NCBI GenBank assembly: GCA_017556145.1
Contig: JAFZCU010000112.1
Coordinates: 1 to 32,295 of the forward strand
Length of the DNA: 32,295 bases
DNA from: Prevotella sp.
GTDB lineage: Bacteria; Bacteroidota; Bacteroidia; Bacteroidales; Bacteroidaceae
Reading direction: 5' to 3'
Shown in pieces: positions 7,501 to 13,305 of the stretch; position 1 is the stretch's first letter, and each line of letters opens with the position of its first letter. The position numbers and the translations under genes are program-made. Under the pieces are notes generated by a model. That model ran no database searches. It had not been told where the DNA came from and worked only from the letters and a program-made list of their open reading frames with translations.

Positions 7501-7765
7501 CGAAAGCCAAGAGGATGCCGTCGGGCCGTTCTTTCTTGATGATTTCTGTAACGAAATGTGTATTCACCGGCTGGAAATACACCTTGTCTGCAATACCTTC
7601 GCTGGTTTGGATGGTAGCGATGTTGGGGTTAACGAGTACGCTCTTGATGCCTTCTTCGCGAAGCGCCTTCAAAGCTTGTGAACCAGAGTAGTCAAACTCT
7701 CCTGCTTGTCCGATTTTCAAGGCGCCCGATCCGAGCACCAGCACCTTCTTCAGTTCTTTTTTCAT
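4505..7765 (-). CDS. carB: carbamoyl-phosphate synthase large subunit
   Basis: CarB makes carbamoyl phosphate from bicarbonate, ATP and ammonia supplied by the small subunit CarA, for pyrimidine and arginine synthesis. At 1086 residues it is close to the usual 1,070-1,080. The N-terminal motif GSGALKIGQAGEFDYSG is followed by a first ATP-grasp half with ALGGLGSG, an oligomerisation region, and a second half restarting at VVLGSGAYRIGSSVEFDWC. The C-terminal methylglyoxal-synthase-like allosteric domain contains TGGTAKFF. The frame extends upstream to 7852 but the family N-terminus begins at the ATG at 7765, about 40 bases after a good promoter. No carA is present in the window, so the subunits may be encoded apart or carA lies elsewhere. 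Confidence 0.97.
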   Translation of the reverse strand: MKKELKKVLVLGSGALKIGQAGEFDYSGSQALKALREEGIKSVLVNPNIATIQTSEGIADKVYFQPVNTHFVTEIIKKERPDGILLAFGGQTALNCGTELYLNGTLKEYGVEVLGTSVEAIMNTEDRDLFVKKLAEVDLKVPVSHAVESMEDALKAAHEIGFPIMIRSAYALGGLGSGICPDEKRFIELAESAFTFAPQILVEESLKGWKEIEFECIRDANDRCFTVASMENFDPLGIHTGESIVVAPTCSLREDQVKMLQELTIKCVKHLGIVGECNIQFAFNAETNDYRIIEINARLSRSSALASKATGYPLAFVAAKIALGYTLDQIGEMGTTSSAYVAPSLDYMICKIPRWDLTKFAGVSRQIGSSMKSVGEIMSIGRSFEEMMQKGLRMIGQGMHGFVGNDHTKFDNLEEELANPTDLRIFAIAQALEEGYTIERIEQLTKIDIWFLERLKHIVDLKHELQKYDKLEDLSDELLLEVKRCGFSDFQIARFVLKPEGGNMEKENLAVRKYRKEKGILPSVKRIPTVASEHPELTNYLYFTYTHTPAFGDSKGEQYKPAHDINYYNNEKSVVVLGSGAYRIGSSVEFDWCSVNAINTARKLGYKSIMINYNPETVSTDYDMCDRLYFDELSLERVLDVIDLEQPKGVIVSVGGQIPNNLAMKLYRQGVPVLGTSPVNIDRAENRDKFSAMLDKLCIDQPAWRALTSFEDVKEFVEQVGYPVLVRPSYVLSGAAMNVCYDEEELHRFLNMATEVSKEFPVVVSKFMTETKEIEFDAVADKGEVIEYAISEHVEYAGVHSGDATMVFPAQHIYFSTIRQIKKIARKIAAELNISGPFNIQFLAKNREVKVIECNLRASRSFPFVSKILKRNFIETATKIMLDAPYQRPEKSEFDIDRIGVKASQFSFARLQNADPVLGVDMSSTGEVGCLGDDLNEAMLNSLIATGYSIPKDAVLISSGGAKGKVSLLEPAQQLAKKGYTIYATGGTAKFFNDNGVKAISVAWPDENGDNNVMDLISQHKVGLVINVPKNHTSRELTNGYKIRRGAIDHNIPLMTNVRLAKAFIEAFTAMNLDDVKIKSWQEYNN

Positions 7766-7810
7766 AACAATCTTTTGCGTTGATTTTGGATTACTTCCTA
7801 AATTCGCGTG

Positions 7811-7841
7811 CAAAGGTAAAAAGAAAATCTGATTTGACAAA
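7811..7841 (-). promoter_or_regulatory. promoter of carB
   Basis: On the minus strand TACCTTTG (7811-7818) and TTTG (7838-7841) are separated by 19 bases between TTG and TA. The leader would be about 40 nt. The rest of the gap up to 7936 shows no gene. Confidence 0.75.
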
Positions 7842-7936
7842 CGATTCTTCACGGAAAATTGATTTCTATGCAGAATTTTTTGCCTTCCGTGAATATCTAT
7901 GCAAGTAAGATGACAAGAATTGCTGATTTGTTGGTC

Positions 7937-8464
7937 TTAATCGCTGTTGGTGGCCCTGAGGATAATGCTTGTGGCACCGATGGTGAAAAGCGTGCCATCG
8001 TCGATGATGCGCCGCTCCTTAGGCGAGAGCTCCACATTGTCGACGAAGGTGCCCGTATTGCTGTTGTTGTCCTTGAGGGTATAGCGCAGATTGCCGCGTT
8101 TGTCTCTCGACACGGTGATGGTGCAGTGGTTCAGATCTACGCTGGGGTCTACGGTCTCGAAGGTGCAATTGGCAGGATTGCCCTTCTGGTAGCGGCCTAT
8201 TACATTGTCGCCCATTCTCAGGGGAATCACTTGTTTGTAATGGAATACGTTTTCAATGACGACGACTGATCCGCAACCTTCCTCGTTTGCATTCTCGTCA
8301 GGGTTCTCGTCTTTCTGGCGGTTCTTCAGTTTGCTCACACCCATGCGGATGCCAAACTCCTTACCGCAATCCGGACACTTGAAGACCAGCGACTGTCCGG
8401 CTTCATACTGCGTTTCGTCGAAAGTGATGTATTGGTCGCACTTCGGGCACCGTACACGCTTCAT
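7937..8464 (-). CDS. FHA-domain protein with N-terminal zinc ribbon
   Basis: The 175-residue cytosolic protein begins with a zinc ribbon (CPKC at 6-9 and CPDC at about 30-33, MJ0042-like). After an acidic linker comes a forkhead-associated domain of about 95 residues: the GRYQKGNPANCTF strand, DLNHCTITVSRD in place of the usual S-R-x-H loop, LKDNNSNTGTFVDN with the conserved N-G/T-T pattern, and a final strand. FHA domains read phosphothreonine, so a kinase or phosphatase partner is expected; a PP2C-like gene does lie in this window (31651), but no link is shown. The gene starts 4 bases after the stop of the HU-SPOR gene and is surely in its operon. Confidence 0.85.
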   Translation of the reverse strand: MKRVRCPKCDQYITFDETQYEAGQSLVFKCPDCGKEFGIRMGVSKLKNRQKDENPDENANEEGCGSVVVIENVFHYKQVIPLRMGDNVIGRYQKGNPANCTFETVDPSVDLNHCTITVSRDKRGNLRYTLKDNNSNTGTFVDNVELSPKERRIIDDGTLFTIGATSIILRATNSD

Positions 8465-8468
8465 AGGC

Positions 8469-9491
8469 TCAGACCTTGTCTTTTAGTTTAAGTACCCAGG
8501 CGTCTTCGAATCCCTTATTGTTGCGGATGCGATTCAAGCGGTTGTAGGCTGCATTCATAGTTTCGAAATGGCCGCATACCACCCGCGTCACATTGTTGCG
8601 GATGAATACCTCAGCCTCTGTGAAGCCGCGCTGGTGCAACTCGTCGACAAAAGCCTGCGCATTCTTCTTCGATACATGACTGGCCAGCACGAGGCAATAG
8701 CCAGTATTCATCGTTTCGGGCTGGGCGGCAACAGTGTCTTTCTTCACCTCGGCTACAGTCTTGTCTGCAGCGGTAGTGTCAGGGGTGATCTTAATTGTCG
8801 TATCTGTCTTTACGGCGGGCTTATGGGTAGACACGAGCAGCGGATTGCTGAGGTTACCCATATTCACCTGCGTGGAATCGCTGTTGCTGACGGGTGTGGT
8901 CAGCAGGAAAAATGCTAATACGGCAGCAGCTACGGCAACGGTATTCCGGATCCACGACATCTTGATGACAAAAGCGCGGTCGTCGTCATCCTCGTCAGCC
9001 GTGAGGGATACCAGTACAGGAGCAGCTGTCTCCTTTATCTCTTTCTTCTCTTCAGCAACGGGAACGGCTGTTGCCATGGGTTTTATTTCAAAGCTGCTGA
9101 GTCCGTAGAGGTTTGGTGTCAGGATGCCGGCCTCGCAGGGGGCGAACAGGTATTTGCCTTCCTCATTTAGCGAGAGTACGCCGATATCGTTCAACTCATA
9201 GCTGCCTGCTGCGTCGATGTGCTGCTTCAGTTCTTCCACCTCACTCTCTATCCTGCGCAGGGCCTCGGGATAGCTGATGTCATAGGCTTCAATGTACGAC
9301 TGCACGAGCAGCGAGTCGTTCATCGTGAGCTGGGGATTAAAGCCCAAGGTGCGCAAGGGTGGGAGGAACATCTGGTCGTCTGCGTCATAGCGTGCCTCTA
9401 CGTGATGGGTCATGAATCCCCCCAAGCCAGGCACTATCACACAGTCATTGTTGAGCAGAAGTATCTCGATATGTCTATCTAATTCAATCAT
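8469..9491 (-). CDS. HU-domain / SPOR-domain membrane protein
   Basis: The 340-residue protein has three parts. The N-terminal 130 residues (MIELDRHIEILLLNNDCVIV, PGLGGFMTHH, LGFNPQLTMNDSLL, GVLSLNEEGKYLF) match the prokaryotic HU-related domain pair seen in Bacteroidetes SPOR proteins. A single membrane helix follows at about 183-199 (NTVAVAAAVLAFFLL). After a Thr/Lys-rich linker, a C-terminal SPOR domain (about 271-340) would bind glycan strands stripped of peptides at the division septum. The protein therefore joins a cytosolic HU-like module to a periplasmic peptidoglycan reader. The ATG at 9491 was chosen over an upstream one because the family starts at MIELD; the promoter's -7 box ends only 5 bases before it. 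Confidence 0.88.
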   Translation of the reverse strand: MIELDRHIEILLLNNDCVIVPGLGGFMTHHVEARYDADDQMFLPPLRTLGFNPQLTMNDSLLVQSYIEAYDISYPEALRRIESEVEELKQHIDAAGSYELNDIGVLSLNEEGKYLFAPCEAGILTPNLYGLSSFEIKPMATAVPVAEEKKEIKETAAPVLVSLTADEDDDDRAFVIKMSWIRNTVAVAAAVLAFFLLTTPVSNSDSTQVNMGNLSNPLLVSTHKPAVKTDTTIKITPDTTAADKTVAEVKKDTVAAQPETMNTGYCLVLASHVSKKNAQAFVDELHQRGFTEAEVFIRNNVTRVVCGHFETMNAAYNRLNRIRNNKGFEDAWVLKLKDKV

Positions 9492-9496
9492 GGTCG

Positions 9497-9528
9497 CAAA
9501 ATTAATGTTTTTTTCTGAGAAAAACAAA
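9497..9528 (-). promoter_or_regulatory. promoter of the HU-SPOR / FHA operon
   Basis: On the minus strand TAATTTTG (9497-9504) and TTTG (9525-9528) are separated by 20 bases between TTG and TA. The box ends 5 bases before the ATG, so the mRNA may be nearly leaderless. Confidence 0.7.
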
Positions 9529-9545
9529 TAAAAAGTGCCTTAAAA

Positions 9546-9578
9546 TTGCGCAGAAATGAATTTTTTGATGTAACTTTG
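9546..9578 (+). promoter_or_regulatory. promoter of the rfbC-ugd operon
   Basis: TAACTTTG (9571-9578) is preceded by TTG (9546-9548) with 22 bases between, slightly longer than the other promoters here. It diverges from the HU-SPOR promoter within a 105-base gap. Confidence 0.6.
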
Positions 9579-9595
9579 CATCCAAATTCGAAAAT

Positions 9596-10144
9596 ATGGA
9601 ATATATCAAGACTGAAATAGCTGGAGTGTATATTGTGGAACCACGCGTGTTCAGTGATGCCAGAGGCTATTTCCTGGAAGCTTGGAAAGAGGAGGAGTTT
9701 AATGAGCACATTGGTCCAGTGAAGTTCATACAGGACAATGAGTCGAAGTCGTCATATGGCGTTCTCCGAGGGCTGCATTATCAGAAAGGCGCCCTTTCCC
9801 AAGCAAAGCTTGTACGTGTCATCAAGGGCCGCGTGATCGATGTGGCTGTCGATATCCGCAAGTCCAGCCCCACCTTTGGCAAATATGTGATGGTAGAACT
9901 GAACGAAGACAACAAGCGCCAGTTCTTCATCCCTCGTGGGTTTGCACATGGATTCCTGGTGTTGAGTGAAGAGGCTGTCTTTACTTATAAGGTGGATAAT
10001 CCCTATGCGCCCTCTGAAGAGGCAGGCATCCGTTGGAATGATCCGGAGCTCGCCATCGAGTGGCCCATCGACCCTGCTGAGGTGCTGACGAGCGAGAAAG
10101 ATTTAAAGCAACCCTTTTTAAAAGATGCAGAATTGTTTGATTAA
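9596..10144 (+). CDS. rfbC: dTDP-4-dehydrorhamnose 3,5-epimerase
   Basis: RfbC (RmlC) epimerises dTDP-4-keto-6-deoxyglucose at C3 and C5 on the way to dTDP-L-rhamnose. The 182-residue length is standard. Visible motifs are GVYIVEPRVFSDARGYFLE, GVLRGLHYQ with the catalytic base His61, VDVRKSSPTFGK-like VDIRKSSPTFGKY, PRGFAHGFLVL, and YKVDNPYAPSEEAGIRWND containing the conserved Tyr and Asp of the active site. It stands without rfbA, rfbB or rfbD, which must lie elsewhere, and is followed after 15 bases by ugd. The pair points to surface polysaccharide precursor supply. Confidence 0.96.
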   Translation: MEYIKTEIAGVYIVEPRVFSDARGYFLEAWKEEEFNEHIGPVKFIQDNESKSSYGVLRGLHYQKGALSQAKLVRVIKGRVIDVAVDIRKSSPTFGKYVMVELNEDNKRQFFIPRGFAHGFLVLSEEAVFTYKVDNPYAPSEEAGIRWNDPELAIEWPIDPAEVLTSEKDLKQPFLKDAELFD

Positions 10145-10159
10145 TAACGAATTATCATT

Positions 10160-11479
10160 ATGAATATAGCAATAGTAGGAACCGGTTATGTAGGACTTGT
10201 ATCAGGCACTTGTTTTGCAGATACGGGTGCTAATGTGACTTGTGTCGACGTCGATACCAAGAAGATAGAGCGCCTGCAGCAAGGCAATATCCCCATCTAT
10301 GAGCCAGGCCTTGACGAGCTGGTGAAGAAGAATGTGGCAGCAGGACGACTGAAGTTCACCACAGATTTGGCATCGGTGCTGAATGATGTGGAGATTGTTT
10401 TCTCCGCTGTAGGTACTCCGCCCGACGAAGACGGTAGTGCGGATCTGAAATACGTGTTGCAGGTGGCCAAGACCATCGGCGAGAACCTGAATAAGTACGT
10501 GGTGGTGGTCACCAAGTCTACCGTGCCTGTGGGTACTGCCCGGAAGGTACGCCAGACCATCGAGGACGAATTGAAGAAGCGTGGTGTCGACATTGATTTC
10601 GATGTGGCCTCGAATCCCGAATTCCTCAAGGAGGGTAATGCCATCAAGGACTTCATGTCGCCCGACCGTGTGGTGGTAGGTGTGGAGAGCGAGCATGCCA
10701 AGAAAGTGCTCACCAAGCTCTACAAGCCTTTCCTCATCAACAATTTCCGTGTGATCTTCATGGATATCCCGTCGGCAGAGATGACTAAGTATGCCGCCAA
10801 CTCGATGCTGGCTACGCGTATCTCCTTCATGAACGACATTGCTAATTTATGCGAGCGCGTGGGCGCAGATGTTAATATGGTACGCGCGGGAATAGGTTCA
10901 GATACCCGTATCGGACGCAAGTTCCTCTATGCTGGCTGTGGTTATGGCGGCTCGTGCTTCCCCAAGGATGTAAAGGCTCTTATTAAAACAGCCGACCAGG
11001 CAGGCTATTCGATGGAGGTGCTCAAAGCTGTGGAGCGTGTGAATGAGAAGCAGAAGAGCGTGCTTTACGAGAAACTCATCAAGGCATACGGTAGTGAGGA
11101 AGCCCTGAAAGGTAAGACTATCGCCATGTGGGGTCTCTCCTTCAAGCCGGAGACGGATGATATGCGTGAGTCGACGGCATTGGTGATGATCGGGAAGTTG
11201 TTGGCAGCAGGCTGTCAGATCCGTGTCTATGACCCTGTGGCCATGGAGGAATGTAAGCGCAGGATTGGCGATGCCGTCATCTATTGCCGTGATATGTATG
11301 ATTGCGTGCTCGATGCCGACGCCCTGTTGCTGCTCACAGAATGGAAGGAGTTCCGTCTGCCTGGATGGGGTGTGATCAAGAAGGCGATGAAGCAACCGCT
11401 GGTCATCGACGGACGTAATATTTTCGATACGGAGGAGCTCGACGAGAATGGCTTTGAGTATCATTGTATAGGTAAATAA
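10160..11479 (+). CDS. ugd: UDP-glucose 6-dehydrogenase
   Basis: This enzyme oxidises UDP-glucose twice with NAD+ to UDP-glucuronate for capsule, exopolysaccharide or LPS sugars. The 439 residues contain the Rossmann loop GTGYVG (7-12), VGTPPDEDGSADL, STVPVGTA, NPEFLKEGNAIKDF, GIGSDTRIG, and the catalytic cysteine motif GYGGSCFPKD with Cys266. A C-terminal UDP-binding domain follows (GLSFKPETDDMRES). The next gene's ATG overlaps its TAA by one base (TAATG), so the three genes form one operon. A UDP-N-acetylmannosamine dehydrogenase is a less likely alternative. Confidence 0.95.
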   Translation: MNIAIVGTGYVGLVSGTCFADTGANVTCVDVDTKKIERLQQGNIPIYEPGLDELVKKNVAAGRLKFTTDLASVLNDVEIVFSAVGTPPDEDGSADLKYVLQVAKTIGENLNKYVVVVTKSTVPVGTARKVRQTIEDELKKRGVDIDFDVASNPEFLKEGNAIKDFMSPDRVVVGVESEHAKKVLTKLYKPFLINNFRVIFMDIPSAEMTKYAANSMLATRISFMNDIANLCERVGADVNMVRAGIGSDTRIGRKFLYAGCGYGGSCFPKDVKALIKTADQAGYSMEVLKAVERVNEKQKSVLYEKLIKAYGSEEALKGKTIAMWGLSFKPETDDMRESTALVMIGKLLAAGCQIRVYDPVAMEECKRRIGDAVIYCRDMYDCVLDADALLLLTEWKEFRLPGWGVIKKAMKQPLVIDGRNIFDTEELDENGFEYHCIGK

Positions 11480-12273
11480 TGAAACAACTGTCTATTATAA
11501 TCTATTTAGCCTTGGCGCTCTGCAGCTGTGGCAACCGTTCTGCCAACGTTCCTGTTGCGGAACAGGATGAGGATCGCGACGCAAAGACGATGCTGCAAGG
11601 TTTCTGGGTGGATGACGAGACCGAGGAGATGGCTGTGCTTGTCAAGGGCGACACCATTTTCTATTCCGACTCTACCAGTATGCCTGCCTATTTCCGCGTT
11701 GTGGGCGATTCGCTCGTTCTGGCATCGGGTGCCGCCTATAATATCGACAAACTCACCGAGAATCTGTTCTGGTTCCACAATCAGAACGGCGATCTTGTGA
11801 AGTACCGTCGGAGTAATAATCCTGAAGAGGATTCAATCTGGGTGCACGATACCCCGCGTATTATGACCTATACCCATCAGGTGAAGACGGATTCCATGGT
11901 GAGCTATGGCGGTGAGCGCTATCATTGGTATATTGCCATCAACCCCACAAAGTATAAAGTGATCAAGCACTCGTATAGCGATGATGGTGTCGAGGTCGAC
12001 AATGTCTACTACGACAATATCATGCATATTAGCGTCTATAAGGGTGCCCAGAAGCTCTATTCCAGCGATTTCCGTAAGAGTCAGTATAGCAAATTTGTGC
12101 CAGCCGATTTCCTGGAGCAGGCGGTGCTGGGAAACATGGAATATAGCAGTATCGATGCTGCGGGGCTGCACTTCAACGCCACTCTCTGCATCCCCGATGA
12201 CGCCAGTTGCTACCTTGTTGAGACCCTCATCTCCTTCAAGGGCGAATTATCCATGAAGACCATCGAGTACTAA
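11479..12273 (+). CDS. lipoprotein of unknown function (DUF4738-like)
   Basis: The 264-residue protein has a lipoprotein signal (MKQLSIIIYLALALCSCGN). An N-terminal part of about 80 residues (LQGFWVDDETEEMAVLVKGD ... SMPAYFRVVGDSLVL) looks like the beta-strand-rich lipocalin-like modules common in Bacteroidales lipoproteins. The C-terminal half (YHWYIAINPTKYKVIKHSYS ... CYLVETLISFKGE) resembles DUF4738 as I recall it. It is translationally coupled to ugd, which hints at a role at the envelope, but no function is known. About 20 bases after the stop the three-hairpin repeat begins. Confidence 0.75.
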   Translation: MKQLSIIIYLALALCSCGNRSANVPVAEQDEDRDAKTMLQGFWVDDETEEMAVLVKGDTIFYSDSTSMPAYFRVVGDSLVLASGAAYNIDKLTENLFWFHNQNGDLVKYRRSNNPEEDSIWVHDTPRIMTYTHQVKTDSMVSYGGERYHWYIAINPTKYKVIKHSYSDDGVEVDNVYYDNIMHISVYKGAQKLYSSDFRKSQYSKFVPADFLEQAVLGNMEYSSIDAAGLHFNATLCIPDDASCYLVETLISFKGELSMKTIEY

Positions 12274-12294
12274 ATTCACTCAGTTTTTTTTTAT

Positions 12295-12389
12295 TCACAC
12301 AGATCTCACAGATTTTTTAATCCTCTGGATTATTCCGAGTCAATTGTCGCTTGCGACAACTATCTGTGAGATCTGTGGGATCTGTGTGA
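12295..12389. repeat. three-hairpin repeat, copy 1
   Basis: Outer arms (12295-12313 left, 12362-12389 right) built from CACAGATCT/AGATCTGTG units enclose two small hairpins: AATCC-TCT-GGATT (12319-12331) and TTGTCGC-TT-GCGACAA (12344-12359). It shares layout and inner stems with copy 2 at 13186-13289 in the same orientation. The left arm is 9 bases shorter than in copy 2. Its right edge lies 17 bases from the stop codon of nudC on the minus strand. Confidence 0.9.
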
Positions 12390-12406
12390 CAAAATCTATC
12401 TGTGTG

Positions 12407-13171
12407 CTATTCGCCAGTCCAGGCATCGAGGAGCATGCGGGCGATGGAGAGTTTCTCGGGGATATCAGGCAGATTGTCTTTTCTGAACCATCCCCCTTTG
12501 GCTATCTCACTTTGTTGCAGGTGAATCTCGCCTGAGATATAGTCGGCATTGAAGCCTACCATCAGTCCGCAAGGATAGGGCCAGGGCTGAGAGCCGAAAT
12601 AGCGGATGTTGGTGATGGTGACGCCCGTTTCCTCAAGGGCCTCACGGGCCACGGCCTCTTCAAGGGTCTCACCTGTCTCCACAAATCCTGCCACCAGTCC
12701 GTAATAATCGCGTTTGAAGTTCTTGGCACGCACCAGGAGCACCTCATCGTCACGATGGATCAGCACGATGACGGCTGTAGCCAGCTGTGGCCAGATCTCC
12801 TTGCCACATTCCGTGCATTTCTTCGAGATGTCCGTATCCATGCGCATCGGCGCACCGCAGACGCCGCAATACTTCGTGTTCTGGTCCCAGTACAGCAGTT
12901 CCTTACATTTGCCTGCCTTCAGATAGAGGGCCTTCGGCAGTTTGAAATAGCTCTGCCTGAGTCCGCACATCTCGTAGCGGGGATTATCCGTCACAGGGGC
13001 ATCGATGCGGTATGTCTTCACCGCGATGCCTTCCAGCGGTGTGATGTTCATCACGTTCGTCCAGGGCTTCACCTGCGTAGGCGGCTCTTCCTGCAATGGT
13101 ATCGTGTAGCTGCCGTCGGCGCATTTCTCCAACAGCAGATCCTCCTTACAAAAAACGAAATAGTATCTCAT
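12407..13171 (-). CDS. nudC: NADH pyrophosphatase / NAD-cap hydrolase
   Basis: NudC cleaves NADH to NMNH and AMP and can remove NAD caps from RNA. The 254-residue protein has the typical order: a beta-rich N-terminal domain, a four-cysteine zinc ribbon (CGVCG at about residue 97, CTEC about 16 residues later), and a Nudix domain with a complete Nudix box (G-x5-E-x7-REALEETG). The signature SQPWPYPCGLM follows. The family consensus is SQPWPFPxSxM, so the usual Phe is Tyr and Ser is replaced near the end; substrate preference may be slightly altered. It follows the 5'-nucleotidase gene on the same strand with a three-hairpin repeat between them, and has no visible promoter of its own. Confidence 0.93.
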   Translation of the reverse strand: MRYYFVFCKEDLLLEKCADGSYTIPLQEEPPTQVKPWTNVMNITPLEGIAVKTYRIDAPVTDNPRYEMCGLRQSYFKLPKALYLKAGKCKELLYWDQNTKYCGVCGAPMRMDTDISKKCTECGKEIWPQLATAVIVLIHRDDEVLLVRAKNFKRDYYGLVAGFVETGETLEEAVAREALEETGVTITNIRYFGSQPWPYPCGLMVGFNADYISGEIHLQQSEIAKGGWFRKDNLPDIPEKLSIARMLLDAWTGE

Positions 13172-13185
13172 ATATATTTTTAACT

Positions 13186-13289
13186 CACACAGATCTCGCA
13201 GATCTCACAGATTTTTTAATCCTTCGGATTATTTCATAGCATTTGTCGCTTGCGACAACTATCTGTGAGATCCGTGAGATCTGTGTGAC
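13186..13289. repeat. three-hairpin repeat, copy 2
   Basis: 28-base arms (13186-13213 and 13262-13289) pair with only two non-matching positions and enclose AATCC-TTC-GGATT and TTGTCGC-TT-GCGACAA. Compared with copy 1, the inner stems are identical, while most differences fall in the small loop and in the linker between the inner hairpins. It fills the gap between the 5'-nucleotidase stop (17 bases away) and the nudC start. Confidence 0.9.
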
Positions 13290-13305
13290 ATAATTATTCT
13301 GCGTG

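Noticed and set aside
4505-7765. carB as evidence of a broken arginine/pyrimidine operon because carA is absent
   Set aside because: Window limits are enough to explain the absence; carA may be elsewhere in the genome, so no claim is made.
10202-11464. Minus-strand frames opposite ugd
   Set aside because: Ugd motifs are complete on the plus strand; the antisense frames show no signal peptide, domain or start context.
12295-13289. nudC as cargo of a composite transposon between two repeats
   Set aside because: The repeats are in direct orientation, no transposase or target duplication is seen, and nudC is an ordinary housekeeping gene following the 5'-nucleotidase.
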